Counted from the first letter of the stretch, positions 1 to 8,674 are shown. The stretch is 64,000 bases of DNA from Mesorhizobium sp. B2-1-1 (GCF_006442975.2 NZ_CP083954.1:992001-1056000); one strand, 5' to 3'. The notes: generated by a model not told the origin, from the letters alone. Numbers and translations are program-made.

Positions 1-135
1 GACGAGGTCCGTATCGATCGGCAAGGCCACCGTCTCGGTCAGCGGCAAAAGCAGCGGTAGAAACCCCATGTCCTTGAGCATTCGCGCGGTGCGGGAGGCG
101 CCCGGTTGAGGCCGCGTCACCAGAACGCGCTGCAC
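1..135 (-). CDS. hemD: Uroporphyrinogen-III synthase HemD, N-terminal part, cut by window edge
   Basis: Only about the first 45 codons lie in the window; the reading frame runs off position 1. The translated start ([19 protein letters not shown]) has the VTRPxPGA motif typical of the HemD N-terminus. HemD closes hydroxymethylbilane to uroporphyrinogen III in tetrapyrrole synthesis. The likely GTG start at 135 lies 2 bases after the hemC stop, so the two are probably co-transcribed and translationally coupled. The start is inferred; no ATG fits better. Confidence 0.8.
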   Translation of the reverse strand, partial: MQRVLVTRPQPGASRTARMLKDMGFLPLLLPLTETVALPIDTDLV

Positions 136-137
136 CG

Positions 138-1064
138 TCAGGCCCAGCCGTCGAAGAATGTCTCGCCGGCCCTGGCCCGCACCGTCCTTGCCGCCTCTTC
201 ACCGATGCGGGCGGCATCCAGCGCCAGGCCTTTCATCTCGACCATGTGCGACTGCGTGCCATCAGGCGAGATGATCAATCCCGCGAAAGAAAGGTCCGCG
301 CCGTCTATCACGGCATGACCGGCAATCGGCGTGCGGCAGGAGCCGTCGAGGGCCGCCAGGAAAGCGCGCTCGCAAGCCAGCGCCTGTCCGGTCGGCAGGT
401 CGTGGATGGCCGCCAGCATCTGTTCGACGTCGCCATCGCCTATGCGGGTTTCGATGCCGATCGCGCCTTGGCCCGGCGCCGGCGGAAAGATGTCGAGCGG
501 GATCAGATCGGTGACCACGTGGCCGAGCCCGAGCCGCTTCAGCCCGGCATGGGCGAGGATGGTGCCGGCGGCAACGCCTTCATTGAGCTTGCGCAGCCGC
601 GTCTGCACATTGCCACGAAACATCACCACGTCGAGATCCGGCCGCATGCGGCGGATCAGCGCCTGCCGCCTGAGCGACGACGAGCCGACTTTGGCGCCAC
701 GCGGCAGGTCTGCAATCGTCTTAGCCGCCTTGCCGACGAAAGCATCGCGCGCGTCCTCGCGCGGCAGGAAAGCAGACAGCTCCAGCCCATCGGGCAACTG
801 CGTCGGCATGTCCTTCGAGGAATGCACGGCAATGTCGATCGCGCGGGCGAGCAGCGCCTCCTCGATCTCCTTGGTGAAGAGGCCCTTGCCGCCAGCTTCC
901 GACAGCGGCCGGTCCTGGATGCGGTCGCCGGTGGTCGAGATGACGACGATTTCGAACGCTTCTTGCGGCAAACCATGCGCCGCCATAAGCCGCGCCTGGG
1001 TTTCCTGCGCCTGCGCCAGCGCCAGCGGGCTGCCGCGTGTTCCGATCTTCAAGATTGTTTGCAT
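138..1064 (-). CDS. hemC: Hydroxymethylbilane synthase (porphobilinogen deaminase)
   Basis: 308 aa, normal for HemC. This cytoplasmic enzyme polymerises four porphobilinogens into hydroxymethylbilane using a dipyrromethane cofactor. The N-terminus carries [12 protein letters not shown], the middle has the Arg-rich substrate motifs [10 protein letters not shown] and [10 protein letters not shown], and the cofactor-attaching cysteine lies in [12 protein letters not shown] at about residue 243. The frame stays open upstream, but the ATG at 1064 gives the family N-terminus exactly. It is followed directly by hemD and is divergent from tsaD, an arrangement usual in Rhizobiales. Confidence 0.97.
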   Translation of the reverse strand: MQTILKIGTRGSPLALAQAQETQARLMAAHGLPQEAFEIVVISTTGDRIQDRPLSEAGGKGLFTKEIEEALLARAIDIAVHSSKDMPTQLPDGLELSAFLPREDARDAFVGKAAKTIADLPRGAKVGSSSLRRQALIRRMRPDLDVVMFRGNVQTRLRKLNEGVAAGTILAHAGLKRLGLGHVVTDLIPLDIFPPAPGQGAIGIETRIGDGDVEQMLAAIHDLPTGQALACERAFLAALDGSCRTPIAGHAVIDGADLSFAGLIISPDGTQSHMVEMKGLALDAARIGEEAARTVRARAGETFFDGWA

Positions 1065-1166
1065 GGCGCGCGGTCCGTGATAACCCCCCGGCAAGCGAAG
1101 TCGCCTTTTCCGGGCGTCTCCTACCGGGGAATGCCCCGATACACAATCCTTGGGGACAGCGACCAA

Positions 1167-2255
1167 TTGATCCGCGTTCTGGGCATTGAAACGAGTTGTG
1201 ACGAGACCGCCGCCAGCGTCGTGGCGTTGGAGGGCGATGCCGCGCCCAAAATCCTGTCCAATATCGTGCTGTCGCAGATCGAGGAGCATGCCGCCTTCGG
1301 CGGGGTTGTGCCGGAGATCGCCGCGCGCGCCCATGTCGAGGCCCTGGACGGCATTGTCGAGGCAGCCCTTGCCGATTCGGGCGTGGCGCTGGCCGACATC
1401 GACGCCATCGCCGCGACCGCAGGTCCGGGCCTCGTCGGGGGCCTCATCGTCGGGCTGATGACGGCCAAGGCGATCGCGGCCGCAACCGGCAAGCCGCTGA
1501 TCGCCGTCAACCATCTCGAAGGCCATGCCTTGACGGCGCGGCTGACCGATGGGCTCGACTTTCCCTATCTCCTGCTGCTGGTCTCCGGCGGCCACACACA
1601 GATCCTGGCCGTGCGCGGTGTCGGCGACTACCAACGCTGGGCGACGACCATCGACGACGCGCTCGGCGAAGCATTCGACAAGACGGCCAAGATGCTTGGC
1701 CTACCCTATCCCGGCGGTCCCAATGTCGAGAAGGCGGCGGCATCGGGCGATGCGGGTCGTTTTGCCTTCCCGCGTCCGATGAAGGGATCGGCGCAGCCCG
1801 ATTTTTCGTTCTCCGGCTTGAAGACCGCTGTGCGCCAGGCGGCGAGCGCGATCGAGCCCTTGAGCGACCGGGACGTCGCCGACATCTGCGCGTCCTTCCA
1901 GGCGGCGGTGGCCGACGCGCTGGGCGACCGTGTCTCGCGCGCGCTCGCCCGGTTCCGCCGGGAATTCCCCGACACGGCCGCGCCGGCGCTGGTCGTCGCC
2001 GGCGGCGTCGCCGCCAACCATACGATCAAGGCGACGCTGGAACGGCTGTGCGCCGAGGCGCGCTTCGCCTTCGTCGCGCCACCGCTGAAACTTTGCACAG
2101 ACAATGCGGCAATGATCGCCTGGGCCGGCATCGAGCGGATGCGCGAAGGCCTGGCGCAAGAAAACGGCTTCGATTTCGTGCCGCGCTCGCGCTGGCCGCT
2201 GGACAGCATCTCCGCGCCGATGATCGGTTCGGGCCGGCGCGGGGCCAAAGCATGA
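1167..2255 (+). CDS. tsaD: tRNA N6-adenosine threonylcarbamoyltransferase TsaD
   Basis: TsaD transfers threonylcarbamoyl to A37 of ANN-decoding tRNAs, with TsaB/E. The family N-terminus [17 protein letters not shown] is intact. The metal-binding [11 protein letters not shown] motif and the ATPase-fold glycine motifs ([25 protein letters not shown]) are present. The TTG at 1167 (362 aa) puts the start two residues before the conserved core and has GGGGA 10 bases upstream. An ATG at 1131 (374 aa) would add 12 residues not expected in the family. The gene overlaps gpsA by four bases (ATGA), so the two form an operon. Confidence 0.95.
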   Translation: MIRVLGIETSCDETAASVVALEGDAAPKILSNIVLSQIEEHAAFGGVVPEIAARAHVEALDGIVEAALADSGVALADIDAIAATAGPGLVGGLIVGLMTAKAIAAATGKPLIAVNHLEGHALTARLTDGLDFPYLLLLVSGGHTQILAVRGVGDYQRWATTIDDALGEAFDKTAKMLGLPYPGGPNVEKAAASGDAGRFAFPRPMKGSAQPDFSFSGLKTAVRQAASAIEPLSDRDVADICASFQAAVADALGDRVSRALARFRREFPDTAAPALVVAGGVAANHTIKATLERLCAEARFAFVAPPLKLCTDNAAMIAWAGIERMREGLAQENGFDFVPRSRWPLDSISAPMIGSGRRGAKA

Positions 2256-3289
2256 GCAAGGAGGGCATGAGCGAAGAAGGCATGAGCGGCATCGAGATCG
2301 CGCCAACCGGCTGGCGCGTTGCCGTGCTCGGTGGCGGGGCCTGGGGTACCGCTTTGGCGCTGGCCATGCTGCGCGCCGGCCATTTCGTCCGCCTTTATGC
2401 GCGCGACCCGGAGACCGTCGCCGCAATCGACCACGGCGAAAATCGACGCTATCTGCCTGGCATCGCGCTCCAGGCCGGCATCGTGGCGACGAGCAACATC
2501 CAAGCCGCGCTCGACGGTGCCGATTGCGTGCTGGCGGTGACGCCGGCGCAATCGTTGCGGGCCATGCTTGCTCACGCCAACGGCCATATGCCGGCCGGCG
2601 TCCCACTGGTGCTATGCGCCAAGGGCATCGAGCGCGACACCGGCGCTTTGCTGTCGGCGATCGTCGGGGAAATCCTGCCTGTGAATCCGGTCGCCGCTCT
2701 GTCCGGTCCGAGCTTCGCCACGGACGTTGCCCGGGGCTTGCCCACGGCGGTAGTGGTTGCCGCCCGGGACGAGGCGCTGGCGGCCAAGCTTGCCGCGCGC
2801 TTCTCGGCGGAAAATCTGCGCTGCTATTCGAATGATGATTTGATCGGCGTCGAGATCGGCGGCGCCTTGAAGAACGTCTTCGCCATCGCCGCGGGTGCCG
2901 TCACCGGCGCCGGGCTCGGCGCCAGTGCCCAGGCCGCCATGGTGACGCGCGGCTTCGTCGAACTGCGCCGCATCGGTGCCGCCTTCGGCGCCAGGCCCGA
3001 GACGTTGATGGGGCTTTCCGGCCTTGGCGACCTGCTGCTCACCTGCTCGTCCACGCAATCGCGCAACTTTGCCTACGGACTGGCGCTCGGCCAGGGCAAG
3101 CCGCTTGGCGGGCTGCCGCTGGCGGAAGGCGTGCCGACGGCGGCGATCGCCGCCCGCATCGCCACCGAGCGCGGCATCGACGCGCCTATCATCGCCGCAG
3201 TCGCCGCCATACTGGACGGCACCATCACCATCCGGCAGGCTGTGGCGGCCTTGATGACCCGGCCGCTGAAGACCGAAACCGACGATTGA
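2252..3289 (+). CDS. gpsA: Glycerol-3-phosphate dehydrogenase [NAD(P)+]
   Basis: 345 aa. It reduces dihydroxyacetone phosphate to sn-glycerol-3-phosphate for phospholipid synthesis. The Rossmann motif [12 protein letters not shown] sits near residue 20, the catalytic lysine region is [13 protein letters not shown], and the C-terminal domain contains [13 protein letters not shown]. The start overlaps the tsaD stop. Two further in-frame ATGs, at 2267 and 2282, follow in a repeated Met-Ser-x-Glu-Gly stretch, so the true N-terminus could be 5 or 10 residues shorter. Confidence 0.96.
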   Translation: MSKEGMSEEGMSGIEIAPTGWRVAVLGGGAWGTALALAMLRAGHFVRLYARDPETVAAIDHGENRRYLPGIALQAGIVATSNIQAALDGADCVLAVTPAQSLRAMLAHANGHMPAGVPLVLCAKGIERDTGALLSAIVGEILPVNPVAALSGPSFATDVARGLPTAVVVAARDEALAAKLAARFSAENLRCYSNDDLIGVEIGGALKNVFAIAAGAVTGAGLGASAQAAMVTRGFVELRRIGAAFGARPETLMGLSGLGDLLLTCSSTQSRNFAYGLALGQGKPLGGLPLAEGVPTAAIAARIATERGIDAPIIAAVAAILDGTITIRQAVAALMTRPLKTETDD

Positions 3290-3312
3290 TTCCAGCATCA
3301 GGAGACAGAGAC

Positions 3313-3609
3313 ATGTTGTTCGCGTTGATTTGCAAGGACAAGCCCGGAAGCATGCAAGTGCGCATCGATACGCGGCCGGAGCACCTCGCTTTTCTCGAAG
3401 GGCTGAACAGCGACAAGAAGCTGGCCTTCGCCGGTCCGTTCCTCGACGCCGACGGCAAGTCCAACGGCAGCCTCGTCGTCGTCGAAGCGCCTGACATGGC
3501 AGGCGCGCAGGCGCTGTCGGCAGCCGATCCCTATGCCAAGGCGGGACTGTTCGAAAGCGTCGAGATCCGCCAGTGGAACTGGACCTTCAACAAGCCGGCG
3601 GCTAATTAA
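3313..3609 (+). CDS. YciI family protein
   Basis: 98 aa, a compact YCII-domain protein (dimeric alpha/beta fold). Recognised by the FALICKDKPGSM opening, the HLAFLEGL helix and the FAGPFLDADGKSNGSLVVVEA strand region, ending in a tryptophan-rich tail. A conserved His/Asp pair is thought to act as a catalytic or binding site in this family, but no single reaction is established. A GGAG at 3301 supports the ATG at 3313. It follows gpsA by 23 bases, inside the tsaD-gpsA-YciI-EVE run. Confidence 0.85.
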   Translation: MLFALICKDKPGSMQVRIDTRPEHLAFLEGLNSDKKLAFAGPFLDADGKSNGSLVVVEAPDMAGAQALSAADPYAKAGLFESVEIRQWNWTFNKPAAN

Positions 3610-3637
3610 TCGGCACAAGGCTGGAGGAGCAATACGA

Positions 3638-4063
3638 ATGAACTACTGGCTGTTCAAATCCGAACCCTCGGTCTTCTCGTTCGAGGCGTTGAAGGCCAAG
3701 GGCAAGGCAGGCACGCAATGGGACGGCGTGCGCAACTATGCGGCGCGCAACAACATGAAGGCCATGCAGATCGGTGATCTCGGCTTCTTCTACCACTCCA
3801 ACGAGGGGCTGAACGTGGTCGGCATCGCCGAAGTGTGCGCACTGGCTCATCCCGACACCACATCGGACGATCCGCGCTGGGAATGCGTCGACATCCGCGC
3901 CTTCAAGGATGTGCCGAACCCGCCGACGCTGGAGCAGGTCAAGGCCAATCCCAAGCTCGCCGACATGGCGCTGGTGCGGCTCGGACGGCTTTCCGTGCAG
4001 CCGGTGACGCCGGCCGAATGGAAGGAAGTCTGCCGCATGGGTGGCCTGACGCCGGCTCCGTGA
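3638..4063 (+). CDS. EVE domain (PUA-like) protein
   Basis: 141 aa, a single EVE domain as in the thymocyte nuclear protein 1 family. The opening MNYWLFKSEPSVFSF, then WDGVRNYAARN and GDLGFFYHSN, are the standard signature. EVE domains have a PUA-like fold and are thought to bind modified bases in DNA or RNA; the ligand here is unknown. A strong GGAGG at 3622 supports the ATG at 3638. The last bases overlap the start of the next gene (GTGA), so the two are probably translationally coupled. Confidence 0.9.
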   Translation: MNYWLFKSEPSVFSFEALKAKGKAGTQWDGVRNYAARNNMKAMQIGDLGFFYHSNEGLNVVGIAEVCALAHPDTTSDDPRWECVDIRAFKDVPNPPTLEQVKANPKLADMALVRLGRLSVQPVTPAEWKEVCRMGGLTPAP

Positions 4064-4731
4064 CGGTTCTCACGAGCCATAGCGCCGAACGCTTCATCCT
4101 CGACAATACGGCGCTGATGGCGCCGCCGCATGTGCCCGAGATTGCGCTGTATCTTGCCGACGAGGCGCATGATCTGTGGCAGCGGACGGAGGACGAGCTG
4201 GTCGAGATCGGGCTGCCGCCGCCTTTCTGGGCCTTTGCCTGGGCCGGCGGCCAGGGGCTTGCCCGCCATATCATCGACAACCCGGCCATGGTGCGGGGCA
4301 AGCGCGTGCTCGACTTCGCCTCCGGCTCCGGTCTCGTCGCCATCGCCGCAGCAAAAGCCGGCGCGGCAGGGGTGACCGCCGCCGACATCGACCCGTTCTG
4401 CGCCACGGCGGTCCGCCTCAATGCGCAAGCCAATGGCGTCGCCGTCGAATTCGTCCAGGATGACTGCGTCGGAACGGATGCGGACTGGGACGTGGTTCTT
4501 GCCGGCGATGTCTTCTACGACAAGCCGTTCGCAGACCGGCTGACGCCCTGGTTCGCGGCTCTGAAGCGGCGCGGCGCCGATATCCTGATCGGCGATCCCG
4601 GCCGCTCCTATCTGCCGCGGTCGGGGCTGGAACCGCTTGGCGTCTACCAGGTGCCGGTGACGCGGGCGCTCGAGGATGCCGAAATAAAACGCACCACCGT
4701 CTGGCGGTGGAGCACCGAGCGCCCGGCTTGA
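4060..4731 (+). CDS. Class I SAM-dependent methyltransferase, METTL20/COG3897-like
   Basis: 223 aa from a GTG start at 4060 that overlaps the EVE stop by four bases. Motif I is VLDFASGSGLVAIAAAKAGA, followed by an acidic loop VTAADIDPF and the post-motif DVVLAGDVFYD. The opening (FILDNTALMAPPHVPEIALY) and PPPFWAFAWAGGQGLARHI resemble the COG3897 group that includes METTL20, which methylates lysine on the electron-transfer flavoprotein beta subunit; bacterial homologues in Rhizobiales are reported to do the same. The substrate here is inferred from that resemblance only. Confidence 0.82.
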   Translation: MTVLTSHSAERFILDNTALMAPPHVPEIALYLADEAHDLWQRTEDELVEIGLPPPFWAFAWAGGQGLARHIIDNPAMVRGKRVLDFASGSGLVAIAAAKAGAAGVTAADIDPFCATAVRLNAQANGVAVEFVQDDCVGTDADWDVVLAGDVFYDKPFADRLTPWFAALKRRGADILIGDPGRSYLPRSGLEPLGVYQVPVTRALEDAEIKRTTVWRWSTERPA

Positions 4732-4782
4732 CGCCGCCACTGAACAGGCGTTTCCATGAGCTCCGTATCAGAGGGGAATATC

Positions 4783-5199
4783 ATGGATTTTTCAGCGGTT
4801 AACTGGCTGGCGGTGATCGTCGCCGCAATCCTGGCGTGGCTGTTCGGCGCCGGCTGGTACACCGGTTTGAGTAAGCCATGGCTGAAGGCTGCAAAACTCG
4901 ATCCGGCGACCATGAAGAAATCGTTGCTGCCGTTTCTCATCTCTTTCATCGCCGAGTTGGTCATGGCGCTTGTGCTGGCCCTGGTCGTCGGCGCGGTGAC
5001 TGGCGGCGAGCCGACATTGCTGGCGGGACTGGTCTTCGGTTTCGTGCTTTGGCTCGGCTTCGTCGCAACCACGCTGTCGGTCAATCATCGCTACGAGAAT
5101 TTCGGCTGGGACCTGACCGTCATCGACGGCGGCCACTGGCTTGGCGTGCTGTTGATCGTCGGCGCCGTGGTCGGCTGGTTCGGCGCCGCAGCGAGTTGA
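4783..5199 (+). CDS. DUF1761 family membrane protein
   Basis: 138 aa with four predicted membrane segments: an opening helix after MDFSAVNW, then LPFLISFIAELVMALVLALV, LLAGLVFGFVLWLGFVATT and a C-terminal LGVLLIVGAVVGWF. The WYTGLSKPW motif after helix 1 is typical of DUF1761. Function is unknown. The ATG at 4783 has GAGGGGA upstream; an earlier in-frame ATG at 4756 lacks one. It lies 51 bases after the methyltransferase and ends nine bases before the convergent LysR gene. Confidence 0.8.
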   Translation: MDFSAVNWLAVIVAAILAWLFGAGWYTGLSKPWLKAAKLDPATMKKSLLPFLISFIAELVMALVLALVVGAVTGGEPTLLAGLVFGFVLWLGFVATTLSVNHRYENFGWDLTVIDGGHWLGVLLIVGAVVGWFGAAAS

Positions 5200-5208
5200 A
5201 GGCCTCCG

Positions 5209-6141
5209 CTACACCCGGTCCGCGGTTTGGGATTTTGCCATTTCCTCCAGAATCCACGTGCGAAAGGCAACGATGCGCGGATCGTTCACCAATTCCTTGG
5301 GATAGACCAGGAAATAGGCGAATTCCGGCGCGACCTTGATGCCGAGTTCGAAAGGCCGCACCAACCTACCTTCGGAAAGGTCGTTGGCCACCATGGCGAA
5401 ATCGGCGAGCGCCACGGCGCTGCCCTCCATCGCCGCCTGGACCGCGTCGGCCGAGGTGCCGAAAACGATGGTGCGGCTGTCGTCGAAATCGTCGACGCCG
5501 GCTGCCGCCATCCACATGCGCCAGTTCGGCCAGGTCACGCCCTGACGCGCCCATTCGATATGGGCAAGCGTGTGATGGAAGAGATCGCGCGGTTCGCGCA
5601 GCGGCGGACCTGACGCCAGCAGGCTCGGGCTGCATACCGGGATGATGACGTTGTCGAACAGCCGATGCGCGCAAAGTCCCGGATATCTGCCGGCGCCGAA
5701 GCGGATGCCGACATCGACATCGTCAAGGTCGAAATCCCGCAATCCGTAGGCGATGTCGAACCTGAGTTCGATGCCTTCATGTTTTTTTCGAAAATCCTCG
5801 ACCCGCCGCATCAGCCATTTCGTCGCGAATTGGGCGTCGAGCGTCACTTTCAGCAGCGTCGTGCCGCGCGTCATCTTCTGTGCCCGCGAGACGGCCTTGC
5901 CAAGCAGGTCGAGCGCATCGGCAGAGGCCTCGAACAGCACCGTTCCGGCCTCCGTCAGCCGGATGCTGCGGCTGGAGCGCGTGAACAGGACGATGCCGAG
6001 CTGGTCTTCGATCTCCTTGATCTGGTGGCTGACGGCGGCTGGCGTCAGGCCGAGTTCGTCGGCGGCCCGGGTGAAATTGAGATGCCGGGCCGCTGCCTCC
6101 AGCGTCCTCAGCGCCCGGGTTCCCGGCACCAGGCGGGCCAT
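5209..6141 (-). CDS. LysR-family transcriptional regulator (GcvA-like)
   Basis: 310 aa. An N-terminal winged helix-turn-helix (residues about 6-65, with ALRTLEAAARHLNFTRAADE and LGLTPAAVSHQIKEIEDQLG) is followed by a LysR substrate-binding domain. The wording of the HTH resembles the GcvA subgroup. The inducer is unknown. It is divergent from the small DUF1127 gene at 6307, with 165 bases between; LysR proteins often control a divergent neighbour, so that gene is a candidate target. Confidence 0.92.
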   Translation of the reverse strand: MARLVPGTRALRTLEAAARHLNFTRAADELGLTPAAVSHQIKEIEDQLGIVLFTRSSRSIRLTEAGTVLFEASADALDLLGKAVSRAQKMTRGTTLLKVTLDAQFATKWLMRRVEDFRKKHEGIELRFDIAYGLRDFDLDDVDVGIRFGAGRYPGLCAHRLFDNVIIPVCSPSLLASGPPLREPRDLFHHTLAHIEWARQGVTWPNWRMWMAAAGVDDFDDSRTIVFGTSADAVQAAMEGSAVALADFAMVANDLSEGRLVRPFELGIKVAPEFAYFLVYPKELVNDPRIVAFRTWILEEMAKSQTADRV

Positions 6142-6306
6142 CAGCGCGGCCCCAGAACAGACGCGGTCATGGCGTCCTGATCCTCAAAGAAAACTTGATA
6201 ATCCGGAAAGAACTACTCGTTTCTCTCCAATCTTTCAATCGGGCATGATGCGACCATCGAACCAATATCAAACCGGATTTTATGTCCGGATGGAAGGAAC
6301 CGTATC

Positions 6307-6552
6307 ATGTCTCACATAGCTTTGAGAGCTCCCGCGAGCCGGCTGAACTGGCTGACCGCCGCGTTCGACTGGCTCCGCCAGGCCAAGGTCGCGGCAAGCC
6401 TGCCGCAGGACGACATCGAGGACCTGTCGGATCGCCAGTTGCGCGATGTCGGCGCCACGCGCAAAGACGTCTCCCGCGCCATGGCCCGCGAACTCGGCCG
6501 GCTGGGCCTGCTCGACATCGGCTGGCAGGTAAGGAAAGGGAATAGGAATTAG
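6307..6552 (+). CDS. DUF1127 domain small protein
   Basis: 81 aa. The C-terminal half carries the DUF1127 signature, LPQDDIEDLSDRQLRDVGATR followed by an Arg-rich helix. These small basic proteins are abundant in Rhizobiales and have been linked to RNA turnover and to phosphate or stress responses; the role of this copy is unknown. AAGGAA lies upstream of the ATG. Its last eight codons fall inside an inverted repeat shared with the convergent L,D-transpeptidase gene. Confidence 0.85.
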   Translation: MSHIALRAPASRLNWLTAAFDWLRQAKVAASLPQDDIEDLSDRQLRDVGATRKDVSRAMARELGRLGLLDIGWQVRKGNRN

Positions 6553-6606
6553 GAGTAGGCAATAGAAAGAGAACCCTACTGCCTACTGCCTATTCCCTAC
6601 CTTACC
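6529..6606. repeat. Inverted repeat between convergent genes (AGTAG-type)
   Basis: The left arm (6529-6565) and the reverse complement of the right arm (6576-6606) are both built from GGTAAGG, GGGAATAGG and repeated AGTAGG units, so the region can fold into a long imperfect hairpin. It covers the 3' end of the DUF1127 gene and the TAG stop of the L,D-transpeptidase at 6597. It probably acts as a two-way transcript end. A related sequence lies at 46048-46150. Confidence 0.7.
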
Positions 6607-7193
6607 ACCCTCACCACCGTCCGGTCCGACAGCAGCGGCAAAAGGCGCGCCATCGTGCGTGCGGTCACCGCGACGCAGCCTTGCGTGGGCGTGAAGCCCG
6701 GGCGCGCCAGGTGGAAGAAGATGGCGCTGCCGCGTCCGCGGCGGCGCGGCGTTATATTCCAGTCGAGCACAAGGCAGGCATCATAGAGCCTGTCGTCGCG
6801 CCGCATGCGTTCGTGGCTGGCGCCGTAGGGGATCTTGACTGGCCTGTTATAGTTTCGGTCGTCGGGCACTTCGCACCAGCCGAGATCAGGCCCGATCGGC
6901 GTCATCGCCAGCCGGGTGATGCGGCCGCTGGAGAAGTGGTCTCCCCGGAAATAACCCGACAGGATCCGCATTTGGCCAAGCGGCGTGGCGCCGTCGCCTT
7001 CGCGCTTGCCCGCCGAGATGCCGCCACGCCCCAGCGCGCAGGCAAACACCGTTCTGCCCGCCTGCAGCAGCCCCTGGCTGGGACGGCCGGGCCTTGCCCG
7101 CACGGTCAGCACCCGCAGTCCTTTTCGCAAAATTGCGCCGGCTGCATTGCGATCGTGTTTTTTCTTGTATGATCGTGCCACGGAACAAATCAC
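6597..7193 (-). CDS. L,D-transpeptidase (YkuD domain) family protein
   Basis: 198 aa. The C-terminus holds the YkuD catalytic signature: FFHLARPGFTPTQGCVAVTA supplies the conserved His and the nucleophilic Cys, with the usual Ser replaced by Thr-Gln before Gly-Cys. These enzymes form 3-3 peptidoglycan cross-links or attach lipoproteins to the wall. No signal peptide is evident in the first 60 residues, which start basic (SYKKKHDRNA); the true start may be an internal GTG or TTG. The stop codon lies in an inverted repeat. Confidence 0.85.
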   Translation of the reverse strand: MICSVARSYKKKHDRNAAGAILRKGLRVLTVRARPGRPSQGLLQAGRTVFACALGRGGISAGKREGDGATPLGQMRILSGYFRGDHFSSGRITRLAMTPIGPDLGWCEVPDDRNYNRPVKIPYGASHERMRRDDRLYDACLVLDWNITPRRRGRGSAIFFHLARPGFTPTQGCVAVTARTMARLLPLLSDRTVVRVVR

Positions 7194-7277
7194 TGTGATC
7201 GGCTGTTGTGCCGGTCAGCTTCCGCATAAACAGGCAGCGGTCAACTGAATTTTCTTTTCAAAACAACGGATTGATCC

Positions 7278-7961
7278 ATGACTTCACGAACCATCCTGAT
7301 CGTCGACGACGATGACGACCTGCGCGGCACGTTGGTCGAGCAATTGTCTCTTTATGAGGAATTCGACGTGCTGCAGGAGTCCACTGCGGCAAAAGGCGTC
7401 GACGCGGCGCGTGGCGGCCTCATCGACCTGCTGATCATGGATGTCGGCCTGCCCGACATGGACGGCCGCGAAGCGGTGAAGATCCTGCGCAAGGGTGGCT
7501 ACAAGGCGCCCATCATCATGCTGACCGGCCACGACACCGATTCGGACACGATCCTTGGCCTCGAAGCCGGCGCCAACGACTACGTGACGAAGCCGTTCCG
7601 CTTCGCGGTGCTTTTGGCGCGCATCCGCGCGCAGCTGCGCCAGCACGAGCAAAGCGAGGACGCCACCTTCTCGGTCGGCCCCTACACCTTCAAGCCAAGC
7701 CAGAAGCTGCTGATCGACCCGCGCGGCGCAAAAGTGCGGCTGACGGAGAAGGAGGCCTCGATCATCAAATATCTCTACCGCGCCGACCAGAAGGTGGTGA
7801 CGCGGGACGTGCTGCTCGAGGAGGTGTGGGGCTACAATTCCGGCGTTACCACGCACACACTAGAAACCCATGTGTATCGCCTGCGCCAGAAGATCGAGCG
7901 CGATCCTTCCAATGCGGAAATTCTTGTGACAGAAAGCGGTGGCTACAAGCTGGTTCCTTAA
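7278..7961 (+). CDS. OmpR-family response regulator (CenR/OtpR-like)
   Basis: 227 aa. The receiver domain has the acidic pocket IVDDDDD at residues 8-14, the phospho-acceptor aspartate at about residue 55 (LLIMDVGLPDMDG), and the conserved Thr and Lys in MLTGHD and VTKPFR. A winged helix DNA-binding domain follows, ending in VYRLRQKIERD. Its wording and its neighbours (a lone cNMP-binding gene, then xthA) match Brucella OtpR and Caulobacter CenR, which control cell-envelope genes. No histidine kinase is adjacent. The orthology call rests on remembered synteny. Confidence 0.9.
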   Translation: MTSRTILIVDDDDDLRGTLVEQLSLYEEFDVLQESTAAKGVDAARGGLIDLLIMDVGLPDMDGREAVKILRKGGYKAPIIMLTGHDTDSDTILGLEAGANDYVTKPFRFAVLLARIRAQLRQHEQSEDATFSVGPYTFKPSQKLLIDPRGAKVRLTEKEASIIKYLYRADQKVVTRDVLLEEVWGYNSGVTTHTLETHVYRLRQKIERDPSNAEILVTESGGYKLVP

Positions 7962-8004
7962 ACATTTTATTATCCAATAAGCGGTCTGGGCGGGGCTGCT
8001 TTTG

Positions 8005-8041
8005 GGTGCGATCCTGTTGGAGCGGGATTCTGGATCGCACC
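8005..8041. promoter_or_regulatory. Perfect 10-bp inverted repeat between response regulator and cNMP gene
   Basis: GGTGCGATCC at 8005-8014 is repeated inverted as GGATCGCACC at 8032-8041 with a 17-base loop. It lies in the 121-base gap between the two genes. There is no U-tract after it, so a simple terminator is unlikely; it could slow decay of the upstream message or bind a regulator. Confidence 0.6.
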
Positions 8042-8082
8042 GCAGAGGAGGGATTGGACTGACCGTTCGGGGACACAGCTAG

Positions 8083-8538
8083 ATGGCGCTGGATGACGAC
8101 ATCCGCATCCTGTCAGCCGTGAGGCTTTTCGAGGGCTTCACGCAGGAACAATTGCGCCTGCTCGCCTTCGGCGCCGAGACCATGCTGCTGCAGGCAGACC
8201 ACAAGCTCTATCGCGAGGACGATATGGCTGATTCGGCCTATATCGTGGTCAGCGGAGAGATCGTGCTCTACCGCGAACAGGCAGGCGGACGCATCCCTAT
8301 CGGCACGGCCAGCCCCGGCACCATGCTGAGCGAACTGGCGCTGATCGCCGACACCAACCGGCTGACCAGTGCATCGGCCGCGGTCGATTCGGAGGTGATC
8401 CGGCTCAGCCGAAAGATGTTCCGCCGCATCCTGGAGGAATATCCGGATTTGGCGGCACAGCTCCACCAGCGCATCCTGGAAGACTTTCAGGCAATGATCC
8501 ACCGCATCGAGAAGCTGGCGCCGCGCTTTTCCGAGTGA
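8083..8538 (+). CDS. Stand-alone cyclic nucleotide-binding domain protein
   Basis: 151 aa and essentially a single cNMP-binding domain without a DNA-binding helix. The beta-roll reads YREDDMADSAYIVVSGEIVLY, and the phosphate-binding cassette is MLSELALIADTNRLTSAS, where the usual Gly-Glu-Leu is Ser-Glu-Leu but the Glu and Arg are kept. It resembles the Brucella protein annotated as a cAMP-dependent protein kinase regulatory subunit, which sits beside otpR. Ligand (cAMP or cGMP) and partner are not shown by the sequence. GGGGA precedes the ATG. Confidence 0.88.
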   Translation: MALDDDIRILSAVRLFEGFTQEQLRLLAFGAETMLLQADHKLYREDDMADSAYIVVSGEIVLYREQAGGRIPIGTASPGTMLSELALIADTNRLTSASAAVDSEVIRLSRKMFRRILEEYPDLAAQLHQRILEDFQAMIHRIEKLAPRFSE

Positions 8539-8551
8539 ACGGGAGAGACAG

Positions 8552-8674
8552 GTGGAGTTCCGGCTGGTTCGCGCCACCGAAAATGACCTGCCCTTCATCA
8601 TGGCGACCGAGCGGCTTGACGCAATTGTCGCCGGAGTGGGAAAAGCGCCGGCCCGGCTGATCAGTCTAGGTTGA
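8552..8674 (+). pseudogene. GNAT acetyltransferase remnant
   Basis: A GTG start with GGGAGAG upstream opens MEFRLVRATENDLPFIMATE, which looks like a complete GNAT N-terminus, but the frame ends after only 40 codons. After residue 25 the reading no longer resembles the family. In the +1 frame the same bases read TQLSPEWEKRRPG then stop, which could be the original C-terminus. This suggests an internal deletion that removed most of the gene. Its end overlaps the 3' end of the convergent xthA gene by 14 bases. Confidence 0.6.

Noticed and set aside
246..1166. Long open frame on the plus strand ahead of tsaD
   Set aside because: It is the complement shadow of hemC; the translated part has no family and the true tsaD start lies at its end.
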